Assembly (NCBI RefSeq): GCF_000934745.1
Contig: NZ_JYNO01000001.1
Coordinates: 806,001-870,000 of the forward strand
Direction of reading: 5' to 3'
From: Desulfonatronum thioautotrophicum
Lineage (GTDB): Bacteria > Desulfobacterota > Desulfovibrionia > Desulfovibrionales > Desulfonatronaceae
Length of the DNA stretch: 64,000 bases
Positions 26,753 to 34,454 of this stretch are shown piece after piece; within the stretch, counting starts at the first letter, position 1; every line of letters begins with the position of its first letter. Under the pieces are notes generated by a model, which saw only the letters and a program-made list of their open reading frames with translations, was not told where the DNA came from and ran no database searches. The translations under genes were made by a program, and so were the position numbers.

Positions 26753-29287
26753 CTATTCTCCGCACCCGCATCCCTGTTTCGCGGTTTCCGGGAACATCAG
26801 GGTGTTCAGGTCCACGGTCTGGGGCAGGGCTTCGACTTCTTCCCGGGCGTAGGCGCCGCGGCGGCAGGCCAGCTCGTCCCAGTCCACTCCGTGGGCGTCG
26901 AAGAACGGGCCGTCGATGCAGGCGAATTTTGTTTCGTCGTGAATGGAGACCCGGCAGGCTCCACACATGCCCGTACCGTCGACCATGATCGGATTCAGGG
27001 CCACGAAGGTGGACACGTTCCAGGGTTTGGTCAGCTCGGAAACCATGCGCATCATGAAGGTGCAGCCCACGGCGACGATCATGTCGATGGCGGCGCTCTG
27101 GGCCGCTTCCCGTTCGCGGATCTCCTGAAAGACCTCCTGCACGCCTCCGTAGGTCCCTCGCGTTCCGTCTTTGGTGGCGATGCGCAGTTCGTCGCTCACG
27201 ACACGGATCTTGTCCTCCCAGTAGAGCAGGTAGGCGCTGGAGCCTTCGATGACGCTGATTACCCGGTTTCCGGCTTCCCTCAGGGCTCGGGCCAGGGGCA
27301 GGATGGCACCGATACCGTAGCATCCGCCGCCCAGGACCACCGTGCCCTTACGTTCAATGGGAAAGGCCTGGCCCAACGGGCCGCTGACATGGGCCAAGTG
27401 CGCGCCTTGGGACAGGGAGATCAACTCCCGGCTGGAGCGGCCGACTTCCTCAATGATCAGGGTGATGCTCCCGGTCGTCGCGTCCCAGTCCGCCAGGGTG
27501 AAGGGGGCGCGCTCCGAGGTTTCCCTGGCCATCAGGATCACAAACTGCCCGGGCTTGGCATGGGCCGCCACCTGGGGGGCGTGAATCCGGAGCAGGTGCA
27601 TGTTCGGAACCAGCTCCCGGATTTCCAGCAACTCGAAGCCTTCCGTCGGCGGATCTTCCTGAGACGGATCGTGGGTCGTCGGTAGGCCAAAGGCGGTCAG
27701 AGCCGGGACGATGTCCGCCAGAAGGTGACCGCGGTACGTGGCCGGGAGTGAGAAGACGTCCTGACGGGGCGTGCCCGGGAACGATGCGGGTGGTGCATCA
27801 TCCGTGATTGCAGCGGTGACGTCCTGCAGCGCTTCAAAATGCATCTCCGTGATATCCAGTCTTTGGCCGATGTCCCGCAGGATCTCCCATTCCGACCTGG
27901 CTTGCCCCGGAGTCCGGCTGATCCGGGCCAAAGGCCTGATCTCTCCGGCGGCGGTACGCAGGGTTCCGGCGCTCTCCGCCAAAAGAGCCGCGGGCAGCAC
28001 GACATCGGCCTGATCCTGGACCCGGACCGGCAACCCGTCAATGATCAGAAGAAAATCCAGACTCCTCGCCAGTTCCCGTTCCAGGAAGTCCCCGCCCAGG
28101 ATCAAGGCCGTGATCTTGCCGCTCTGGATATCCGCGAGCCATTCCGGCAATGGTGTGTCCTGATCAGGGGGTTGCCGGCCGGTGGGCAGTGTCGGGATTA
28201 CGGCGAAGCGACCGTTGAGTCCGGCGGCCAGTCGGGCGTAGAGATGCCGCTCTTCGCGAGTCGTGGCCGCGCTGATCAGGACGCCGACGCGTCCGGCATG
28301 CTGTTTCAGGCCATTGACCGCGCTGTCCAGGGCGGTATCCCAGTCCACGGTGAAGGCTTCGTGGTTTTCCCGGATGGCCGGTCGGAGCAGCCGGGTTGAG
28401 GCGTTGACGATCTGGGCCATGCCGAACCGGCCCAGAGCGCACAGGCTGGCTTCGGAATGGAACGCGGTCATGGTCGCGGCCACCAGCTTGCCGGAGTGGG
28501 TTTGGGCAATGAGGGCGCAGCCTTCGGGACAGAGCAGGCAGGCAGAAGGCGTCTTGGCGTCCGGTTTGCCGTACCAGCGGGCGAAGCGGTCCGTGAGAGT
28601 GCCGGTGGGACAGATGTCGATACACGATCCGCAAAAGGTACAGCCGGAATGGACGTGGCTTTTGTGAAAGGCCGTGCCAACCCGGGCGTCCTTGCCCCGG
28701 TTGATGATACTGATGGCCGGCTTGCCGTGGATCTTTTCGCAGATCCGCCAGCACCGGGCGCAGAGGATGCACAGATTGTAGTCCCGGTCCATGAACGGAT
28801 CACCGCGTTCCAGGTTGTGCGCGGCGTAGAGCGTTGGCAGGTTCAGATCGCGGCTCCCGGCTTCCAGGGCCATGGTCCGGATGTCGCACTCCTCCTTGTT
28901 GCTGCAAAAACCGCAGCGCGTGCTTCTTCCGGCCTTGGTCGCCTTGGGCCGCATGGACTCGCATGCCTCCCGGTGTGGACAGACCAGGCAGCTGTTGGGG
29001 TGTCCGGAGAGCATCAGCTCCATGGTGCGCTTGCGCAAGGACTCCAACTCCGGCGATGCTGTCCGGACCTGCATGCCCTCGGCCGCCGGCGTGGTGCAGG
29101 AGGTTGGAAAACCGCGCACGCCCTCGATTTCCACGATGCACATCCGACAGGCACCGTAGGGACTCAAGTCCTTGTGGTCGCAGATGGTCGGAACGGCCAC
29201 GCCCGCCCGTCGCGCCGCTTCCAGCACGGTGGCTCCGGGTTCCACGGCCACGGACTTGCCGTCAATGGTCAGGTTGATTGATCCCAT
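26753..29287 (-). CDS. NuoG/HydA-N-like iron-sulfur protein fused to an NfnA (SudB) domain
   Basis: An 844-residue fusion. Residues 1-80 hold a 2Fe-2S domain (C36, C47, C50, C64), followed by a His-Cys3 cluster (H96, C100, C103, C109), an extra CGFC...C motif (125-134), and two 4Fe-4S motifs (C173-C183 and C216-C226). Residues about 245-520 resemble a truncated molybdopterin-oxidoreductase fold of NuoG with CLLCPEGC at 250-257. Residues about 565-844 are an NfnA-type FAD/NAD module with GGGCYGIGAILPL and a 2Fe-2S site near GMCGACRV. It appears to join a NuoEF-type dehydrogenase to an NfnB partner, both in the same operon. Confidence 0.85.
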   Translation of the reverse strand: MGSINLTIDGKSVAVEPGATVLEAARRAGVAVPTICDHKDLSPYGACRMCIVEIEGVRGFPTSCTTPAAEGMQVRTASPELESLRKRTMELMLSGHPNSCLVCPHREACESMRPKATKAGRSTRCGFCSNKEECDIRTMALEAGSRDLNLPTLYAAHNLERGDPFMDRDYNLCILCARCWRICEKIHGKPAISIINRGKDARVGTAFHKSHVHSGCTFCGSCIDICPTGTLTDRFARWYGKPDAKTPSACLLCPEGCALIAQTHSGKLVAATMTAFHSEASLCALGRFGMAQIVNASTRLLRPAIRENHEAFTVDWDTALDSAVNGLKQHAGRVGVLISAATTREERHLYARLAAGLNGRFAVIPTLPTGRQPPDQDTPLPEWLADIQSGKITALILGGDFLERELARSLDFLLIIDGLPVRVQDQADVVLPAALLAESAGTLRTAAGEIRPLARISRTPGQARSEWEILRDIGQRLDITEMHFEALQDVTAAITDDAPPASFPGTPRQDVFSLPATYRGHLLADIVPALTAFGLPTTHDPSQEDPPTEGFELLEIRELVPNMHLLRIHAPQVAAHAKPGQFVILMARETSERAPFTLADWDATTGSITLIIEEVGRSSRELISLSQGAHLAHVSGPLGQAFPIERKGTVVLGGGCYGIGAILPLARALREAGNRVISVIEGSSAYLLYWEDKIRVVSDELRIATKDGTRGTYGGVQEVFQEIREREAAQSAAIDMIVAVGCTFMMRMVSELTKPWNVSTFVALNPIMVDGTGMCGACRVSIHDETKFACIDGPFFDAHGVDWDELACRRGAYAREEVEALPQTVDLNTLMFPETAKQGCGCGE

Positions 29288-29322
29288 GCATATTCCTTGC
29301 TTTTTGTCCCGACAAGAGCAAT

Positions 29323-29733
29323 TCAGCGGACCTTACGCACTACCAACAGCATTTCATTCAGGTATGTGCTCAGGCGCTGATATATTTCCTGAAACCCGAT
29401 TTCGTCGTAGACGTGGCTGAGCCGGTTTCGATCGTTGATCATGGCGACCAACCGTTCGTAGGAAGGCTCGTCGATGTATCGAGTTTGATAGAGCTGCTTG
29501 ATGACTGTTTTGGGTGAAACCGCTTCAATACCGTGGATGCCCTGCAGAAATTTTTTCATGGCTTTCCAGAACAACTCCACGCAGACTTCAAATTTTTGAA
29601 TTTTGCCGCACTGAATTGTTTCCAGTTGAATGCCGAGGAACTCGGCATCATCGATCTGAAGAGCCATTTCCAGCCCACGGAGAGCCTGGTCAAGGCTGCG
29701 CAGCTTCAATTCAAGGATGTCGGCTTGTTCCAT
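29323..29733 (-). CDS. hepT: HEPN-domain toxin HepT
   Basis: A 136-residue all-helical protein of the HI0074/HepT family. The RX4HXY RNase motif is intact: R102, H107 and Y109 within DRNRLSHVYD. In characterised HEPN-MNT systems HepT cleaves RNA and is silenced when its cognate MntA attaches AMP groups to the motif tyrosine. Its start overlaps the mntA 3' end. It sits between nuoF and the NuoG-NfnA gene, an unexpected place inside a redox operon. Confidence 0.88.
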   Translation of the reverse strand: MEQADILELKLRSLDQALRGLEMALQIDDAEFLGIQLETIQCGKIQKFEVCVELFWKAMKKFLQGIHGIEAVSPKTVIKQLYQTRYIDEPSYERLVAMINDRNRLSHVYDEIGFQEIYQRLSTYLNEMLLVVRKVR

Positions 29734-30029
29734 ACCCTTCTCGCTTGGAATGCGGGCTCCCGAAAACGTGGTTCGGTTTCCGAAAAATCAACGAGATCGA
29801 CGTGGAGCGGCACGATGGAGTCGTCAAGCGCATTGCGGATGGCATGCATGACCCCTGGCGGGAGCCTTTTTTCCGCTAGAAAACCGACATCCACGTCAGC
29901 CCTGGGCGCGTGATCGCCTCGCGCCCGAGATCCAAAGAGAAAAACCGCCACTTTGCTCCGGTCCACCCTGGATAGGACGATGTCCTTGACCATGTCCACG
30001 TATTTGGCGTCGTGGTTTTGCGAAGTCAT
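29706..30029 (-). CDS. mntA: MNT-domain nucleotidyltransferase antitoxin MntA
   Basis: A 107-residue minimal nucleotidyltransferase. The GSX10DXD motif is complete: G33-S34, then ten residues to D45-V46-D47 (GSRARGDHAPRADVDVGF). I chose MTSQNHD at 30029, which starts 4 bases after the nuoF stop; the longer open frame would run into nuoF out of frame. The product should AMPylate the co-encoded HepT. The 3' end overlaps hepT by 28 bases. Confidence 0.85.
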   Translation of the reverse strand: MTSQNHDAKYVDMVKDIVLSRVDRSKVAVFLFGSRARGDHAPRADVDVGFLAEKRLPPGVMHAIRNALDDSIVPLHVDLVDFSETEPRFREPAFQARRVWNKPTSLN

Positions 30030-30033
30030 CCAA

Positions 30034-31902
30034 TTACTCCACCAGCACCGCACCGAACTTGCAGGCCTGGCGGCAGGCACCGCAGCGGATGCAGGTTTGC
30101 TGATCAACGACGTGAGGCTGTTTCTTGGATCCGGTGATGGCCTCCACGGGACAGACCTTGGCGCAGGCCATGCAACCGGTGCAGGATTTGGGGTCGATGG
30201 CAAAGCTGATCAGGGCCTTGCAGACTCCGGCCGGACATCTGTGGTCCCGAATATGGACCAGGTACTCGTCCATGAAGGCATCCAGCGTGGTCAAGGCCGG
30301 ATTGGGCGCGGTCTGACCCAGGCCGCAGAGCGAGGCCTTTTTCATGGTGTCCCCGATCATGCGGATGGTTTCCAGGTCGTTCTCGTCTGCCTGGCCGTCC
30401 GCAATCGCGGTGAGCAGGCGCAGCAGGTGCTGGGTGCCCATGCGACAGGGCACGCATTTGCCGCAGGATTCGTTTTCGGTGAAGCCCAGAAAATACTTGG
30501 CCACGTCCACCATGCAGGATTCCTTGTCAATGACGATCATCCCGCCGGACCCCATGATGGAACCCACCTGGGCCAGGTGCTCGTAGTCCACGGGCAGGTC
30601 ATAATGTTTGGCGGGAACGCAGCCACCGGATGGACCGCCGGTCTGCACGGCCTTGAAGCCTTTGCCGTCCAGGACGCCGCCGCCGATGTCCTCGATGATG
30701 GTGCGCAGGCTGATGCCCATGGGCACTTCGATCAATCCGGTGCGGGTGATCTTGCCGGCCAGGGAGAAGGTCTTGGTGCCTTTGCTTTTTTCCGTACCGA
30801 TCCCGGCGTACCATGCGCCGCTTTTTTCCAGGATCGCGGAAACCGCGGCCAGGGTCTCCACGTTGTTGATATTCGTCGGCTTGCCGAAGAGTCCGGCATG
30901 GGCTGGAAACGGGGGCCGGGGCCGAGGCATGCCCCGGCGGCCTTCGATGCTTTGCATCAGGGATGTTTCCTCGCCGCAGACAAAGGCGCCGGCTCCCATC
31001 TTGATGGTCACGTCAAAGCCGAAACCGGAGCCAAGGATGTCCTCGCCTAGGAGTCCATTCGCGCGCATCTGGGCGATCCCCGTGCGTAGCCGCTCCAAGG
31101 CCAGGGGGTATTCGGCTCTACAGTAGACATAGCCATGGTTTGCACCAATGGCGTAACCGGCGATGAGCAGTCCCTCCAGGACGGCATGGGGGTCGCTCTC
31201 CAGGACGGAACGGTCCATGAATGCGCCGGGGTCGCCCTCGTCCGCGTTACAGATCACGTATTTCGGGTTTCCCGAGGCCTTGCGGGCGAAACTCCATTTG
31301 AGGCCCGTGGGAAAACCGGCCCCGCCCCGGCCGCGCAGCCCGGAGAGTTTGATTTCCTCAATGGTCGCTTCCGGACCCAGCTCCATGGCCCGGACGATGC
31401 CGGAATATCCGCCCCGGGCAATGTAATGATCAATGTCCGTGGGGTCGATGAACCCGCAGTTACGGACCACGATGCGCAGCTGGTGGCGGATCATGGGCAG
31501 GTCGGTGAAGCCGGGGATATGCTCCCCGTTATCGCTATGTTCCTGGGGCAGCATGCGGCAGAGCGCATGTTCGGCCACCGGTCGGCCCTGGCCCAGGTGG
31601 ATCTGGATCAGGTCAGGGACCATGGCCGGCGTCACGCTTTCGTAGAGTACCCGGTCACCCGCCGGTCCTCGGATTTCGATGAGCGGTTCAGCGTAGCACA
31701 TTCCGAGACAGCCCACCTCATGGATCTCGATGGGTGTCAGCGTCGTGTCCGCGGCACAGCCCTGTTGAAACGCCCGCATGACTTCCATGGCTCCCGCGGC
31801 CCGACCGCAGGTGGCCGCGCCCACCAACACCCGGGGTGTCTCACCACTCTGAAACCGATCCCAGCTGCGACCGGCTTTTTGTTGGATCTCGGCGAAGCTC
31901 AT
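30034..31902 (-). CDS. NuoF/HydB-type NADH dehydrogenase flavoprotein with C-terminal ferredoxin domain
   Basis: A 622-residue FMN protein. It has a thioredoxin-like 2Fe-2S domain at the N-terminus (C32, C65, C69 visible), then the NuoF core. The core has the FMN motif LRGRGGAGFPTGLKW, the NADH site GAGAFVCGEETSLM, and a 4Fe-4S site ESCGKCVPCRMG. Two ferredoxin-like 4Fe-4S clusters finish it (CTGCMACAKVCP and CIRCGACRQACK). This layout is that of HydB/HndC/NfnE-type bifurcating subunits rather than complex I NuoF. It overlaps the NuoE stop by 4 bases. Confidence 0.93.
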   Translation of the reverse strand: MSFAEIQQKAGRSWDRFQSGETPRVLVGAATCGRAAGAMEVMRAFQQGCAADTTLTPIEIHEVGCLGMCYAEPLIEIRGPAGDRVLYESVTPAMVPDLIQIHLGQGRPVAEHALCRMLPQEHSDNGEHIPGFTDLPMIRHQLRIVVRNCGFIDPTDIDHYIARGGYSGIVRAMELGPEATIEEIKLSGLRGRGGAGFPTGLKWSFARKASGNPKYVICNADEGDPGAFMDRSVLESDPHAVLEGLLIAGYAIGANHGYVYCRAEYPLALERLRTGIAQMRANGLLGEDILGSGFGFDVTIKMGAGAFVCGEETSLMQSIEGRRGMPRPRPPFPAHAGLFGKPTNINNVETLAAVSAILEKSGAWYAGIGTEKSKGTKTFSLAGKITRTGLIEVPMGISLRTIIEDIGGGVLDGKGFKAVQTGGPSGGCVPAKHYDLPVDYEHLAQVGSIMGSGGMIVIDKESCMVDVAKYFLGFTENESCGKCVPCRMGTQHLLRLLTAIADGQADENDLETIRMIGDTMKKASLCGLGQTAPNPALTTLDAFMDEYLVHIRDHRCPAGVCKALISFAIDPKSCTGCMACAKVCPVEAITGSKKQPHVVDQQTCIRCGACRQACKFGAVLVE

Positions 31903-32375
31903 TCCAGATCCTCGATGAGTTTTTCAGTTTTTCGAGCGGTCATCCGTCCATAAACCGTGTCATCCACGACAACAACAGGTGGCAGGGCGCAGGAGCCGAA
32001 GCAGGCGACCCGTTCCAGGCTGAAATTTCCATCCGGGCTGGTCTCTCCCGGAACAATGCCGATCTTTCGGGAGATGGCGTCCAGGACCATGCCGCCGCCG
32101 CGCACATGGCAGGCCGTGCCCTGGCAGACCTTGATTCGGTGCCGACCAGGAGGGTGGAAACGGAACTGGGCGTAGAACGTGGCCACGCCGTAAACGTCGT
32201 TTTCCGAGAGTCCAAGATGGTCGGCCACCCGGCTGATGGCTTCCGGAGATAGGTAGTTCAGGTGTTCCTGGATATCCTGGAGCAGGGGAATAAGGTTGTC
32301 CCGGCTGTGGCCATGATTTTTAAGAATTTCGGCCATGTCGATCGTTGCAATCTCGGTGCGTTGTGTTGTCGCCAT
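31899..32375 (-). CDS. NuoE/HydC-type 2Fe-2S subunit
   Basis: A 158-residue thioredoxin-like ferredoxin. The four cluster cysteines lie in VCQGTACHVRGG and ACFGSCALPPVV, as in NuoE and HydC. An N-terminal helical domain (LLQDIQEHLNYLSPEA) binds NuoF in related complexes. It is the first gene of the nuoE-nuoF-mntA-hepT-nuoG/nfnA-nfnB run and overlaps nuoF by 4 bases. The 252 bases upstream, to the DUF1566 gene, contain a degenerate tandem repeat and perhaps the operon promoter. Confidence 0.94.
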   Translation of the reverse strand: MATTQRTEIATIDMAEILKNHGHSRDNLIPLLQDIQEHLNYLSPEAISRVADHLGLSENDVYGVATFYAQFRFHPPGRHRIKVCQGTACHVRGGGMVLDAISRKIGIVPGETSPDGNFSLERVACFGSCALPPVVVVDDTVYGRMTARKTEKLIEDLE

Positions 32376-32554
32376 ATTGTCTCCGCCGCCCGCAAAAAAA
32401 AGGTCGGCCTGGCATGCTCGCCATCATATTGCCCGCTATCGGGGCATGGAGCATGGTGATGCGTTGATCTCAAATCGAAGGTATTGTCGTCATGCGTCAT
32501 CCCTGATGCAGAGTTATTCCTTACCCGCCGCCTTGCATTTCCACAACCTTCATC

Positions 32555-32634
32555 AAGGCGAGTTATCAAGACGGGTCATAAAGAGGGTTCATCAGGGCGG
32601 GTCGTCAAGAAGGGTCATCAAAAAGGGTCATCTG
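32555..32634. repeat. Degenerate 13-bp tandem repeat after the DUF1566 gene
   Basis: On the minus strand about seven copies of a unit close to GATGACCCTTCTT (12-14 bases each, with substitutions) follow each other, beginning at the TGA stop of the DUF1566 gene and running toward nuoE. Copy number and unit phase suggest slippage. Function is unknown. Confidence 0.6.
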
Positions 32635-33656
32635 GGCAAGCCGGAAAACGAGGCAGGCGTTCCGGCAACCGGCCAGACCAGAAAATCCGGATTTCGCTTG
32701 AAACCGACACCCAGGGCGCCCTTGCGCAGATACAGCACCCAGGCCCAGTCCGTTTCGAAGAAGCTGGTGGTGGAGGACCAGTAGCCCTCTCCAAGATGAT
32801 GGAAAGGGTGGCCCAAGGGCAGGGCTGGCGAGTGGGTCGCGCAGTCGACCAGAGATTCTAACTCGTTAATGTTGGGTAGTCTCCAGTCGTCCCGGCCGGC
32901 GAAACGGGATTTCCGGAGCTGGGCCACGGCGCGCAAGGCGTCGCTCCAGGTGCCGGGGCGACCGGTCAGGTCCGCGTGAACCGGCCAGTACAATCCGGTC
33001 AGTTCGTCCCGGACTGTTTCGGGTCCTACAACAAATCGCGGCGAGGGCCAGGTCTGGCCAAAGCGAACATCCCCGTCCTGCCCGGAGCCGTTGCAATGGA
33101 TCTCCAAGCCGTCTGGATCGTAACAACGGTTCTGCCCCGTTTGGAATAAACGGGAGCCATCTCCGGCCCGCACCGGCCACATCAAAAAATACTGATCCTT
33201 GCGGCCATAGAACATCCGGGCTCCTTCCAGATGGACATACCAGGCGTAGGCTGGATTTATGGCCGCAGTTGTGGAAGTCCAGTACCAGCCGTGCACGACA
33301 TTGACGAAAGGATGGTCCTTGGCCAATGCAGGTCGTTTGGCTTGATAACTGAGCAGGCTACGCATTTCCCGGCGATTGGGCAGGCGCCAGTCAGCGTGGC
33401 CCAACATCTGATCGCGGTTCATTTGAGCAACGGCTTGCAATGCTTCGGACCAGGTCTGGGGAAATTCACCGAGGTTGGCGTCTTGCGGCCAGACCAGGTC
33501 GGTCAGCCGGTCCGTGACCAGTTGCTCGGCCACCTGGAAGCGGGGTCGCGGCCAGGTCAGGCCGTGGCGGAACCGTCCGTCCTGGAGGGTCTCGCGGCAA
33601 TCCAGTTCCCGGCCCTGCTCATCGTAGCAGATCGTTTGACCGGTTTGCAAAAGCAT
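32628..33656 (-). CDS. Tandem DUF1566-domain protein
   Basis: A 342-residue protein made of two similar halves. Each half has a DUF1566 pattern: a TGLTWP/TGLYWP-like box, TWSDALRAVAQL or TWSEALQAVAQM, DWRLPNRREMRSLL or DWRLPNINELESLV, then YWTSTT or YWSSTT and a final FLVWPV/FLMWPV. These domains are often found in secreted or surface proteins of deltaproteobacteria. No signal peptide is evident at the chosen ATG. Function unknown. Divergent from the ferritin-like gene. Confidence 0.8.
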   Translation of the reverse strand: MLLQTGQTICYDEQGRELDCRETLQDGRFRHGLTWPRPRFQVAEQLVTDRLTDLVWPQDANLGEFPQTWSEALQAVAQMNRDQMLGHADWRLPNRREMRSLLSYQAKRPALAKDHPFVNVVHGWYWTSTTAAINPAYAWYVHLEGARMFYGRKDQYFLMWPVRAGDGSRLFQTGQNRCYDPDGLEIHCNGSGQDGDVRFGQTWPSPRFVVGPETVRDELTGLYWPVHADLTGRPGTWSDALRAVAQLRKSRFAGRDDWRLPNINELESLVDCATHSPALPLGHPFHHLGEGYWSSTTSFFETDWAWVLYLRKGALGVGFKRNPDFLVWPVAGTPASFSGLPR

Positions 33657-33735
33657 ATAGGGGAGTCCTGTGCATGGCTTGGGTTTGAAGGAGCTGCCTT
33701 GCCCGGTTATGGCCAGCCTCCCGTGCCATGTTGGA

Positions 33736-33764
33736 TTGAATTGTTTTGCCGTTCACACTACCAT
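33736..33764 (+). promoter_or_regulatory. Candidate sigma-70 promoter for the ferritin-like gene
   Basis: TTGAAT (33736-33741), a 17-base spacer and TACCAT (33759-33764) sit 52 bases before the GTG start at 33817. Spacing is ideal, but the -10 is weak. Confidence 0.35.
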
Positions 33765-33816
33765 AGGTGGGCAGTAAAGTGCATCTGTCCAGAAAAAATG
33801 TCAGGAGGAATGTTCC

Positions 33817-34443
33817 GTGGCACGGTCCAAACTTCAGAAGCCGGAGGATTGTCGTCTCACCAACTTGGATGGCGTATCCTGCCATTCAAATCATGTAAAT
33901 GGCAACCGTCGAAGACTGCTGCAGATTGGTATGGGCATAGGAGGGATGCTTCTTGCGGGTCCGACCTCCGTTCTTTTTCGGAGTGAGGCCGTGGGGCGCT
34001 CACGAACGGCTCAAGCCGAGGTGGAGCCCAGCAACGGATACGGGAGTCTGGAGGAACTGATGGCTTTGGCCTTGCAGCACGAACATGGGGCCATGGTACA
34101 ATATGCCAACCATGCCGGTCTGTTATCCCACTGGATCAATCCGATCTTCGCCACCTCCATCCAGGACATCATTGCCGACGAGGTCGAACATGCCGTGACC
34201 CTGGTCAACGCCCTGGCTGTCAGGGATGTGACCCCGACACTTGCGGTCTGGCCGCCCCGTTCCGGAAATCAAGCCCGGGAGCTGATTCTCATGGATATCG
34301 CCGCGGAGCAAGGAGCCGTGGAATTGTATTCGGAGATGCTGGAATATGACCTGGATCCGGCCTTGCGAACGGCCATCACCAGGATCCGGGATGCGGAAAT
34401 CCTGCACCGCAACATCTTCAACGACCTGCTCGAGAAGGTTTGA
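33817..34443 (+). CDS. Tat-exported ferritin-like protein
   Basis: A 208-residue protein. It starts with GTG behind AGGAGG (8-base spacing). Residues about 30-50 form a twin-arginine signal (NRRRLLQIGMGIGGMLLAG), so it is probably exported folded. The rest is a four-helix ferritin-like domain with metal-ligand pairs in HEHGAMVQY, ADEVEHAVTL, EQGAVELY and AEILHRN. This fits a bacterioferritin/rubrerythrin-type diiron protein, possibly for peroxide or iron handling in the periplasm. It overlaps or abuts the histidine kinase gene. Confidence 0.8.
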   Translation: MARSKLQKPEDCRLTNLDGVSCHSNHVNGNRRRLLQIGMGIGGMLLAGPTSVLFRSEAVGRSRTAQAEVEPSNGYGSLEELMALALQHEHGAMVQYANHAGLLSHWINPIFATSIQDIIADEVEHAVTLVNALAVRDVTPTLAVWPPRSGNQARELILMDIAAEQGAVELYSEMLEYDLDPALRTAITRIRDAEILHRNIFNDLLEKV

Positions 34444-34454
34444 GGCCGCCGATC

